NCBI GenBank assembly: GCA_006937955.1
Contig: SSNP01000138.1
Location: 1 to 64,000 of the forward strand
Reading direction: 5' to 3'
DNA length: 64,000 nt
Source: Pachypanchax playfairii
Lineage: Eukaryota > Chordata > Actinopteri > Cyprinodontiformes > Aplocheilidae
Shown: one piece after another, positions 1 to 9,488 of the stretch
How the letters are laid out: the number at the start of each line of letters is the position of its first letter
Numbering within the stretch: the stretch's first letter is position 1
The notes under the pieces: model-generated
The model's database searches: none
What the model was told of the DNA's origin: nothing
Seen by the model: only the letters and a program-made list of their open reading frames with translations
Translations under genes and position numbers: made by a program

Positions 1-354
1 CGCGCTGGTCTCCCAGTTGTCCGAATTCTTGATTTTGGACTGAGCTGTTTTCTAAAGAAAAATTCACACTACAAAAAATTCCATGGTACAAATGAGCACA
101 TCCCTCCAGAATATTTATCTACGGAAACCTATCAGGCCGGACCAACCAACGTGTGGCAGGTGGGAATCGTTCTGTATGACATAATTCACGCTGACAGAGA
201 TCGGTTCGGAACTCAAGAATTCCTGAACAATGAGATTGAATTCAGTTCTGAGTTGTCAAACCTTTGTCGGGATTTCTTGACAAAGTGTTTGAGCATCGAC
301 CCCAGTAACCGTCCGAGTCTGAGAGATCTGCTGCTTCATCCGTGGCTCCAGTAA
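1..354 (+). CDS. Pim-like serine/threonine kinase, C-terminal part (cut by window edge)
   Basis: Frame 1 is open from the first base to a TAA at 352-354, giving 117 residues. Seen: the LDFG magnesium-binding motif (residues 10-13), an activation segment ending in IPPEY where most kinases have APE, then VWQVGIVLYDII (subdomain IX region) and CLSIDPSNRP followed by LLLHPWLQ (subdomain XI). Known: IPPE, AGPTxVWQ and HPWL are typical of the Pim-like kinases that are greatly expanded in teleosts; these are constitutively active cytosolic or nuclear Ser/Thr kinases. The N-lobe and HRD loop lie outside the window, so completeness cannot be judged. There is no stop or frameshift in the visible part. 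Inferred: a member of the fish pim-like family rather than orthologous pim1, pim2 or pim3. It could be a recent paralogue or a pseudogene broken further upstream. Confidence 0.82.
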   Translation, partial: RAGLPVVRILDFGLSCFLKKNSHYKKFHGTNEHIPPEYLSTETYQAGPTNVWQVGIVLYDIIHADRDRFGTQEFLNNEIEFSSELSNLCRDFLTKCLSIDPSNRPSLRDLLLHPWLQ

Positions 355-547
355 ACCCAGTTCACACTGATTCCATCTTAGTTGCAGACAAACTTTGAAC
401 AGCAGCCAGATTTCTGATCCCTCTTATTAACAACCATCTATAAGGAATCAAATTAACTCCAGAGAAAAGATGAGAGATGACAGCTTTACACCTAATGACC
501 TAAAAACAAGATTCAGAGTTTGACCCTTCTTTAATATCTCAAGAGCT

Positions 548-860
548 GCACGGTGGCACAGTTGGTACACGGGGTGTCCAGCTCCAGGCCTCGAGGTCCG
601 CTATCCTTCATGTTTTAAATGTTTCCCTGCTTCAACACACCTGATTCAGACCCACTGCATTTCATCAAGTCCAGCAGAAACCTGCTAATGACCTGTTCAT
701 TTGAATCAGGTGTGTTGAAGCAAAGAAACCTCTCAAACATGAAGGGTGGGGGCCCTCGAGGCCTGGAGTTTGACACCTGTGCATCCATGCATGTGTGGAT
801 TTTCTCAGGGTGCTCTGGTTCCCCCCCAAAAAAATCCCATGCAAGATGGACTCTTGCCTA
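548..860 (+). repeat. Dispersed teleost repeat, interrupted by a palindromic element
   Basis: The left part (548-571) reads GCACGGTGGCACAGTTGGTA, and the right part (about 779-840) resembles the 'gtgtggattttctcagggtgctctggtt' block that follows it in a very common fish repeat. The 572-778 palindrome sits between the two halves. A second fragment of the right-hand block is at 961-1015. Family recognition is from memory of fish sequences. Confidence 0.5.
572..778. mobile_element. Short palindromic non-autonomous DNA transposon (MITE)
   Basis: The terminal arms are inverted copies: GGTGTCCAGCTCCAGGCCTC near 573 pairs with the complement of GAGGCCTGGAGTTTGACACC ending near 777. The inner arms also pair (AACACACCTGATTCA near 633 with TGAATCAGGTGTGTT near 702). 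No coding capacity. It resembles an abundant palindromic fish MITE; I could not find a clear target duplication. Confidence 0.6.
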
Positions 861-960
861 ATGACCCTTTAGAGATAAGAACCAGCCCCCATGACTCAGG
901 AACATACGGAGCCCTTAAAGAACAAGCCTGTAGGAAATGTCAAATATCTGCTGCAAAGGT

Positions 961-1015
961 AGGACTTGGTTTTTCTCCGGGCGCTCCGGTTTTCTCCCAT
1001 GGAAAAAAAAACACA
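961..1015 (+). repeat. Fragment of the same dispersed repeat as 548-860
   Basis: TTTTCTCCGGGCGCTCCGGT at about 970-989 matches the block at about 797-820 in order and spacing. It is followed by an A-rich run. Only the middle part of the repeat is recognisable. Confidence 0.4.
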
Positions 1016-1371
1016 AAACAAATATAACATAACAATAGTCCTGCCTAGATATGACAATCCTACAAGGAGCATTTCTTTAAACTGACCAATGACACCTAAA
1101 TAGATCATAAAGTAAAAATACAAAACAAGTAAACAAAACTAGTCAAAACTTTACAAGTACTCAATAATACAAAAATAAAAAACAAACCCAAGTAACTCCG
1201 CCAAAGTGTCTCTTTAGGGTCACTTTCGCTGGTCCCCAGCCCGGATAAAGGAGGAGGGCTGGAATTGTAACAAAAAAGAAGTACATTTATTGTTCTAAAC
1301 AGTTTTAATATTTAATTTAGTTTTAGTCATAACTTTGTCATCTGTTGTCATTTTAATTTAAGAAGACATTT

Positions 1372-1600
1372 AAATGGTAAATGGCGTGTAAGTCAGATGA
1401 CCCCCAAAGCGCTTCACATTACAGTTTGTCCTTCACCCGTTTGGTGGTGATAAACTACACACATGTTGTAGCCACAGCTGTCCTGGGACACACACTGACA
1501 GAGGCAAGGCTGCCAGGTGCCACCGGACCCTATGGCCACCGCCAGGCAAAGTAGGTGAAATGTCTAGACAACTGCCAGGCGATCTTCTTCCGGGAGGAGT
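1372..1600 (-). repeat. SINE-like dispersed repeat fragment
   Basis: Contains AAAGCGCTTCACA followed by a block centred on GTGATAAACTACACACATGT and CCACAGCTGTCCTGGGACAC (1450-1490). The same block appears on the opposite strand at 20930-20990, and a related order on the plus strand at 45170-45300. The family is tRNA-derived in look (see 45090-45345). No promoter boxes are recognisable here. Confidence 0.5.
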
Positions 1601-1707
1601 AAATTTAGTCAACATCATTATAGAGTTGTGTATTTCTAAGTTTTCTGATATTTTTAATCAATATTTATAGACAAAACACTTAAACCCTTTTTAATTTACC
1701 TGATCAA

Positions 1708-1758
1708 CCAGGCCCTCACATCTTTGACAGACTACTTTACAAAGACGTGAGGGCCTGG
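1708..1758. repeat. 19-bp inverted repeat (hairpin)
   Basis: CCAGGCCCTCACATCTTTG (1708-1726) faces CAAAGACGTGAGGGCCTGG (1740-1758) across a 13-nt loop, with one mismatch. It may be abutting transposon ends; no promoter or terminator role is supported. Confidence 0.6.
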
Positions 1759-1910
1759 AGCTGAACCGATGTCTCTCAATTTCGAAGGCGGGCTTAGCCA
1801 GTTGAGAGAGAACCAATCACAGAAACCCGGAAGTGACGCAACATATGTGACGCTAAAGCGGATACACACGAGGCGGAACAAAAACAAAAGGTTTAGCGAG
1901 CGGAGCTGAA

Positions 1911-2063
1911 ATGGTAGCTACAGAGCCGTAATGGTAGCCACAGAGCCGTAATGGTAGCCACAGAGCCGTAATGGTAGCTACAGAGCCGTAATGGTAGCCA
2001 CAGAGCCGTAATGGTAGCTACAGAGCCGTAATGGTAGCCCGTAATGGTAGCCACAGAGCCGTA
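1911..2063. repeat. Minisatellite, about 20-bp unit, 7-8 copies
   Basis: Unit ATGGTAGCYACAGAGCCGTA, tandem from 1911, with a shortened copy near 2036-2040. The Y alternates between C and T among copies. It is flanked by relatively CpG-rich unique sequence. Confidence 0.85.
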
Positions 2064-3514
2064 AATGGTTAATGGAGGAGAAAAGACGAATATTAATGAC
2101 AGTTGTTGCTTTTGTGTCAAAAACTTGTGAATACGAAGTGTCATTGCACACTCGGTTCACGTATTTGACCGCCCCAAGCAAACACTGTGCAAACACAGAA
2201 GTAAACACTTCATCCACAGCCGAGTCCGCCATGTTGAATGTGGTGCTCTGGGTGGAAAACGCTAGTTCAATGTTTTCAGGATGACGCACAACAAAGGTGA
2301 TATGTAATTGGTCCGTCATAAAATTTGACGCGGAAATGATCGGGTGCGTCTCAGGTGTCAGACCCTTCTGCATTTGAACATAATGCAGGAGGATCTGATT
2401 GGTCAGGCTACTTTTTAATATGTTTCAATGTGCAACACAGAAACAGACTCAAATCTTACAGAAAACTCAAACATGATGTAAATATCCATCTCTGTATTTT
2501 CATGAATGAAAATCACAATAACAAAATAATGTTGAACAGGATCTGCATCGTTCTCAGGAATCTGCAGGATGTTCTTGATTAAACACTGAAAGAATCATTA
2601 ATACAAATACAGCAAGTTTCCTATCAGTTTAATAAATGAGATATTCTGTTTAGCTACAGCCTCCTCGGTTCATTGATGTTTTGTATTCTACATCGGAGGA
2701 ACAGCTGAAATGTTTTGTCTTTCTGAGCACTCAGTGGTTCACGGTTGTCAGCTGAAGTCTCCTGTCACCTCTGTGATGTGGGGAAAGAGCTCTGAAGTTT
2801 AATACATCTAATACATATCTAAAACATTTGTTCCATTTCAATTTTAATTTAAATCACATTCAAAAGTAACTGACTTCTCTAGTCAGTAATGTTACCTCAG
2901 CACAACAGCAGCAGACAGTCACAGTTACAGCCTTGTTGTAAAAACTCACCGGTAGCTCCGGTAGCTCAGGATAAAAGCTTTTAACTTTGAGATGGATCAA
3001 TGGGGCTGCCTATGGCGTCAAATCGGGATCAGCTCCGTGTAAATTAAAAAAAAAAAAAAAACATTTTGACAACCTGAAAAAATAAATTGATAATTCAAAG
3101 AAAGGGTTTAAAAGCTGGATCAGCACAACATAATGAAAATACTCTGAAAACTCGAAAAAGAACTTGTCAATTTGAAAATTAATTTGAAACCTTGAACCTA
3201 AAGCAACAAGCAAAAAACAAACATGAGGAAAAACATGAATCAAGATAAAGTAAAGCTTTGGAAACTAAGGAGTGTTCCTCTATGCTTTGTTTTTTTTTTT
3301 ATCAAGTTGTTGGTTTGAATTTTCAATTTTATTTTAGTTTTTTATTTCCTCTCATCTCTCCTTTTCACTCCTCATTTTACGTTTATGGTTCTGTTTTTCG
3401 CTTACGAGTTTTTTGGCTTTACCTGGGGATGGGCTTACCCCCCATTCGCTGTAAAGGTAATGACTGACACCTGGGTAAGAGCGTTTGACTCAACGTCATT
3501 TCCGCATGTATTCC
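2064..3514. other. Intergenic stretch, no gene recognised
   Basis: Contains a short open frame on the minus strand (1978-2232, starting MADSAVDEVF) without recognisable homology, and a poly-A tract at 3043-3061. Nothing else can be supported. Confidence 0.5.
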
Positions 3515-3761
3515 TTAAAGAGGCCATTTCACACAAATTTCATGACGTTGTGGTTATTTCTGAAAGAGGCCATTCCATTAAAAATGAGTCGTTGCAGCCC
3601 GAAGCCTGACGAAACCAGGCGAATCTTGACACAGATAGATTGAAAGGTCTGTTAATCAGTGTTTCCTAATGTTTTTTTAGATATGAAATGTTTTATATTG
3701 CAGGTTAATACTTCAGAAATAACCACAAAGTCATGAAATTTGTGTGAAATTGCCTCTTTAA
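3515..3761 (+). mobile_element. TTAA-flanked non-autonomous element, short copy
   Basis: Begins TTAAAGAGGC (3515) and ends GCCTCTTTAA (3761), with inverted termini of about 50 bp (CATTTCACACAAATTTCATG against its complement). The internal sequence AGATTGAAAGGTCTGTTAAT is shared with the copies at 3762-4686, 24108-25507 and 63207-63732. TTAA at both ends suggests a TTAA-targeting superfamily such as piggyBac or Kolobok. No transposase is present. Confidence 0.6.
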
Positions 3762-4686
3762 GTATTAACCTGTAAAATGAAACATTTAATATCTAAAAAA
3801 CATTAGGAAACACTGATTAACAGACCTTTCAATCTATCTGTGTGAAGATTCATCCGGCTTCGTCTGCAGCTCGTTCATATTAATTATTTGAATTTGCTGG
3901 ACTCAGATTGGCTAACAAACTAGCCTATGAGAGCAAGGTATACTGTTTCCATCCCCGCTGCGCATGGCAACAGCGCACCAAGTCTCTTCCTGTTTGTTAC
4001 GTCTTATGCTACAGTATTTAGTCAGCAGCATGCTAGGCGTGGTTTCAACTGCTGGAGCTGATGAATGGGAAGCCTAAGTCTCCTCCCCTTCCGGTCGGCC
4101 CATGGGTCCCCTGGCCGAAAAAATAATGAATGGAAGTCAATGGAGCGATAAAAGTTATTTTCTGGCCTGCTCTGTCTTACATTCTGAATCACACATATCA
4201 AGTGAGGTATTAGCATTTCCCCCTTGCTAATTCGTTGTGGTTTGGTGACGTCAATTTTGCTAGACCGGCTGTTGTAGTCCGCTATGTGTTTTTACACAAA
4301 ACCTAAAATAACTTTTGCCACGTGTCGAAAATGATCGCTTTCTCGGCATCAAAACCTGTCTTTACAATTCATGGTCATCATATGTTCGATCCATGGTGCA
4401 TTTCAAACAGGATTAGAAAATAACTTTTATCGCTCCATTGACTCTTTCATTTTCTTGTGGCAGTAGGGGACCCATGGACCGGAAGTAGAAGGGCGTGACT
4501 TAGGCTCCCCATACTAACGAGCAAAGGAGTTGTGACGAAACAAATACAGGCTGTTCGAACTCTGGTTTTATCGCCACCTACGTAATTTGAGAGATAAAAC
4601 CCAGTATGAAAGTAAGAACATCTGTGGAGCTAAAATATTCAATAGAAACCTCAGAAAAACAGTTTTTAATGGAAGGGCCTCTTTAA
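3762..4686 (-). mobile_element. Second copy of the TTAA-flanked family, inverted and interrupted
   Basis: Read on the minus strand it starts at TTAAAGAGGC (4686) and follows the same order as 24108-24540. It loses its last ~45 bp where it abuts the 3515-3761 copy. It is interrupted by the palindromic element at 4067-4510. The adjoining arms of the two copies form a long inverted repeat around 3640-3860 (CAGGTTAATACTT facing AAGTATTAACCTG). Confidence 0.6.
4067..4510. mobile_element. Foldback element inserted at AT, nested in the TTAA-family copy
   Basis: The left end GGGAAGCCTAAGTC and right end GACTTAGGCTCCCC are inverted. Inner arms such as TCAATGGAGCGATAAAAGTT and its complement (4427-4446) also pair. 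Removing 444 bp plus one AT restores GATGAATACTAAC, the order seen uninterrupted (as complement) at about 24294 and 63410, so the target duplication is 2 bp (AT). ISL2EU elements are reported to duplicate AT, but I cannot confirm that assignment. Confidence 0.65.
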
Positions 4687-6339
4687 AAAAGATGAGAGAA
4701 AATGTGTGAAATTATTTTAGATCAAATTGAAATGTTCAACAGTAACTGCTGACAAAACAGCAAAAGAAGTATAATGATTGTCCTGACTAAAACTAGACAA
4801 CATGTTTTCCTGGACTAAAATAAAAAAATATAATACCCAACTTATAGTCAACTAAAACTAAGACTAAATTAAAAATGACTGATAAAATTAACACTACGTC
4901 TGAGTGAACCTGCCAGCTGATCTGGAAGCTTCTGCGTTACTTGAGTTGTCAGGCAGATCAGAAGTTGCCAAATATAGAGTAAAACCTCCTCAATGTTCTG
5001 CAGCTTGTTAATCACCACAGAATACTTTTCAACACCTTTTACTGATCTGGATCCTGCTCAGATTCTGGACTCCGTCCCTCTTGGATCTGCTTCGGCCCGC
5101 AGCAGAGGGACAGACTGCTGGAGGGACCGGAGGCAGGTAGATGGTAACATCTGCAGGAGCCAAATGGAGCCAGAGGCCAAAGATAAAAACTGAACATTTA
5201 GTTTCTGAAAATATTTTTCCAGAATAAACATAATAATAAAAACAGTTTTTAAAGGAAAAAGGTGGATTTTAAAACTCTTTCAACTGATCAGCTTGGCTCA
5301 AGCTAAACTGGTTCCTGGAACCAGATCAAACGAACTCAGCGTGACCTTTGACCTGTCTGGATTCCTGAGTCCTGGTTGGACCAGCTGTTGAGAAGCATCT
5401 CTTATTCCTAATCCTCCCTCTGATCTGTGCCAGACTTCTTCAGGATTTCTTTAATTTTAGGAATTTGGACCTTGTTTTAAACCTTTGAAACATCATGTTG
5501 ATCCTAAACGCTTCATAAAAGCATTTAAAGTTTCTCAACATGCTTCTTGTTCCTGAGTTGATTGTTGTTCAAACTTCATCTTCAAGACTGCAGATGAACT
5601 TCGTTTCATCAGTTTGTTTAACTACAATCAGCTAGTTTTTTTAACAAATAATTAAATAAGTTTTTCTAGGAATTTTTAAACATTTGGTTTTATTGAAACA
5701 CTTTTTAGGATGTGTATTTATTAGAGCAGACAGGTAGAATTCATCCTGAACCTACCTGTCCTCTCAGACCCCAGTGGGTCCAGGTAGAACCCATCCTGGT
5801 TCTGTTGGGTTTCGTCCTGTCTCTAGTTGGTGCTGCTCATGATGGAGGATTGTGTTGTTAATCCACTGTATCTGTTTATATTCTTTGAATCTGGACTTGT
5901 TGCTTCTGTCAGTTTGAGATTTGAAGTCAGTGTGAGCAGACGACATGTTGGAAGGAGCATGGCACCCAGGACAGACCAGAACCAGAACCGTACGCATCCA
6001 CCTAATTACACAAACTGGTTTCAGTAAGAACTTGTTGGATATTTTGAGGTGGAGATGTTACACTGAAACTGTTTAGGACATAATCAGCTTTTCACGTCTG
6101 ACTGTAACAAGTGAAACACTGAGATGCAGGAAACACGTAGAACCCACAATACTGAGAACATTCAGCTGTAAACATGCAGATCTGACTCAAGATTAATTTA
6201 ATTTCACATTTCTTAGTGGAGAAAGTTGCATGTGTGAGTCTGTTGGTGCTGGTCGGTACCGGCTGCAGACTCTGCTGACAGAAACGGGTTAACAGAACAT
6301 CATTCAGCTCATTTCAACAGAACAAAGCAGACGACGAGC
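4687..6339. other. Intergenic stretch between pim-like gene and snrk 3' end
   Basis: No gene is recognisable. About 5745-5960 resembles sequence at 50060-50290 and 56885-57060 (phrases such as GTGCTGCTCA, GAGGATTGTGTTG and TTTGAATCTGGA) and looks like a decayed teleost retroelement tail. The remainder is unassigned. Confidence 0.45.
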
Positions 6340-6356
6340 GTTCGGCAGGGTTCTTT

Positions 6357-6362
6357 TTATTC
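6357..6362 (-). terminator. snrk: Candidate snrk polyadenylation signal AATAAA
   Basis: TTTATT on the plus strand is AATAAA on the snrk strand, and TG- and T-rich sequence follows within 50 nt. A competing AATAAA is at 6604-6609. Neither can be preferred without transcripts. Confidence 0.4.
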
Positions 6363-7237
6363 TTGAGTTATTATCATAGCTATATGCAACATCTGACAAC
6401 AGATATCAACTACAGAATATTACACAGGATTTTTCTCTCGGTTCTGTTCTGCTGCCTTTTGGTCCGGTAACATTTCTGTATCCGATTCTCTGCTCGTTGT
6501 TACTGAATGTCAAACAGTGAAACACATGAACATCATTCACCTGGATACAGCTGAGTAAGACAACAGTCGGAACGACCTGACGGCATGAAGAGATTCTCTT
6601 TTTTTTATTTTTAGCTGACACGTCCAAACAGCATCACTACAGTAATTATCATAAGGCTAGATTTACTGTACAGCTATGCACCAAAAGGTCTGAAGAAGAG
6701 AGAGCACCATATTTACATCTCTATGTACATTTGGTTCTTACAGAAATCCATTTGTCGTTGTGAGTTTGAAGCAGCTGCTAACAGCTGCATTTATCTGGAA
6801 TAAAAAAACAGTGAAGCAAACGAAACGTGTTTCTGTACAAACAGCTGCAACACGTGCTGATAGCTTATTGCCAATGCCCTTAAAATGTTTCCATTTCCTC
6901 ACTTGTCTGCATACGAATCTATAGGCCAGTGCTTTCACAGCTCGAGCTCCTGCTGACACATGCGCACGTGCACGCACACACACAAACAGCAGACTTGTCA
7001 AAAAAAAGAACTTTAAAAAGAAACTTTCCTCATTCTGTCTGTTTGAAGGCGACTCAGCACCTGCGTGGACAGTAAGCTCCGGACGCCACGCGGGCGCCAC
7101 GCGGATGGAACCGCTGCATAAAAAAATACAATAAAATAAAAAAATATCAGCTTATTTTTTTAAATATGTGGTCAGCAGTAACATTTCTGAATGGGACTAG
7201 CATCCTCTCCCTACAGTGTCAACACAAAATGTTTATC

Positions 7238-7240
<3 letters not shown>

Positions 7241-7283
<43 letters not shown>
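7241..7283. repeat. (CA)n microsatellite in snrk 3' UTR
   Basis: About 21 uninterrupted AC dinucleotides on the plus strand (GT on the snrk transcript). Confidence 0.95.
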
Positions 7284-7286
<3 letters not shown>

Positions 7287-8365
7287 AAAGGGCTGTGATC
7301 AGCTGTTCACCCACTCAGATGAAACCCGATTGTCGGAGTGCAACGTGAAAAGAGTGGAAACACCAAACTTCCCTCCACAGCAGATCAGATACACGGCGTG
7401 GATGCGTGATGATGTCATCACGTCTCTCGTGTCGTGTCTTCAGACTCTTTAACCCCCCCCCCCCGCAGTGCAGAAACCACCGACTGGAACATCATGTGCT
7501 GAGAATGAAGTTATTTTAGGAAACAAGTTCATTAAAAATACAATTTGTTGTTTTTTTAATTTTCAAATCTGGAGATTTTAGTGAAGTTTGACACTTGGAC
7601 AAAAGGTGATTGTTATAAATTAAAAGGACAAAACGTCCTTGTCCCTGACCTGAACACTGTTGAGTCTTTATGCAAAATTTAACTCCAATTTCTTTTTGTG
7701 TATAAAATGTGTTTTAGAATCTCCAAACAGACACGAGCTGCTGCCGTCTGTCTCACTAACTGCTTCCTACTCGTTGCACTGTCCGGTTCCCTCCAGGTCA
7801 TTTAAAGACCGTGAGCTTTAGAAGTCACGTGACTTCATTTTGATTCTTTTTAATAATGTTGGTTTAAAGTCTTTGGCTGCAGTTCGTCCTGTTTTCTCTG
7901 ACGTCGTTCATACTTTGGTTAGTCGGACTTGAAAAATTTAAAAACAACTTCATTTTCAAAACATGATTTTCTCATGTGACCTGGCTGATGTGATGTCATA
8001 CTACACGTTTCCGCCGTCTAAAGGCCTTCGGACATCTTTCATACTTCAGTTTAACAAACCATCATTTCATTAACATTGAGCATTTTTATGTGGTAACATT
8101 AAACTCTTCACCTCTGAAGGCGTTAAAGCGTTTCCAAACCGGACCTCTCTGTTTTAACTCGAGTGCTTCTTCTCATCGTTTCAAAGTGCTGTTAAAGAAT
8201 ATAAATAGGATTAAAATAAAAAAGTTCTAACACGTGTTAAAAACAACAGACGCAGAGTGAAAGAGGAGGTGTGAGCTCGGAAAACTCAAGACTGGAAGGA
8301 GTTTTAAGACCGCTGACCCGGGGACACGGTTGGGACATCCGGTGGGACATCCAGTGGTCCGCAGG

Positions 8366-9488
8366 TCAGATGACCTGGCAGCAGCTGGCTGGAGCTGAGG
8401 TACAGAGCAGTCCATCTCTGGAGCCCCCCTGGATGTTCACGGAGATGGTTTTCTCACACAGAGGTAGTTGCAGAACGCCGTTTTTCAGGGCGCTCAGGTT
8501 GCTGTGAACGGCCCTGCTGGGGGGCCCCGCCTGCAGGCCTGGGGGGCCGTGTGGCGCCGCTCTGCGGTGGTGGTGCAGGGAGGGAAGGCCGTTGGTGGTG
8601 GGTGGGAGTGTGATGGAGTCCAGGCTCCCAGTGGAGCCGACGCTCATCCTCCAAGTGGATTTCTCCTGGATTTTCACGCTGCGAGGGTCTATGATGAACT
8701 TGCCGCCGCCTCCTCGACCCCCCCGGCTGCCGCGGTGCTGCTGCAGCTGGGAGCTGAGGCAGAGGCTCATCAGCTTCAGACTCTCCACCAGCTCGGAGCC
8801 GCGACACGCCGTGCGGGACGGCCGGGACAAAGAAGTGAGGGAGGGTTTCGTAGTGCTACTGTTGTTACAACAACTAGAGGGGTTATCTTGTCCCTGGTTG
8901 CCCCCCGCTCCTCTCCCACTACCACCTCCACCTCCATCTTCTCTTCCTCCATTACCACCTGCACCAGGAGGACTGCCCTTGTCAGGACCGGAGGCGCCCC
9001 CGCCGTCAGAGGAAGGTTTCCCCTGCCCGGAGCTGCTACCCCCTCCGTTCCCACCCTCGCTGCCAGGCGGCCCCTCGCTGCTGTCCCTCCTGTTCCAACT
9101 GTAGCTGAAGCCCGAGTCTTTATCCAGTCGCCTACGGTGGCTCTCCGAGTCATCATCGCTAGTTTCAGAGCTGGAACACGATGACCCCCTCCCCTGGCTC
9201 TTGCGTCTATGGTAGCGCTTCTGTGTGGAGCCTGGGGACGTGGCCCCTGAACTTAGGCTGCCTGCCGTCATGTTCATCTTGAGTCGGCTGAGTTTGGGCG
9301 GCAACCCTTCATCCATGTCAAAGTCGTCGTCCGACTCACCCTCCTCCTCGAAGATCTGGTTCAGCACCGGGGCGCTCTTCCTGGAGGTGAGGCGGTTGGT
9401 GATGGAGGGCGGCTTCCGTCGTAAGATGACCTGGGTAGGAAGGGGAGACGGGTCCTGCTCGTCCTCCTCCTCCTCATCCTCCTCGACC
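8366..9488 (-). CDS. snrk: snrk last coding exon
   Basis: 1123 nt, acceptor GATTATCAG, stop at 8366-8368. Encodes the acidic VEEDEEEEDE block, SITNRLTSRKSAPVLNQIFE, KRYHRRKSQGRGSSCSSSET, a Gly/Ser-rich stretch rich in GGG, ELVESLKLMSLCL, and the conserved tail. GC-rich, unlike the surrounding introns. Confidence 0.95.

Larger units (their letters stand above)
6340..8365 (-). other. snrk: snrk 3' untranslated region (predicted)
   Basis: Lies directly after the snrk stop codon on the minus strand with no intron signal seen. About 2 kb is plausible for this gene. It contains a (CA)n tract at 7241-7283 and a C run at 7453-7463. The end is placed at the AATAAA at 6362-6357, followed by TG/T-rich sequence. 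An earlier AATAAA at 6609-6604 could give a shorter form. Confidence 0.5.

Noticed and set aside
1978..2373. Minus-strand frame with MADSAVDEVFTSVFAQCLLG
   Set aside because: It looks exon-like near its start but runs into the 20-bp minisatellite, and no family is recognised; possibly a transposon fragment.
8468..9184. Long plus-strand open frames (238 and 170 codons) opposite the last snrk exon
   Set aside because: They mirror the GC-rich, Gly/Ser-coding snrk exon; the minus-strand frame has clear homology and the plus frames have low-complexity proline/alanine content.
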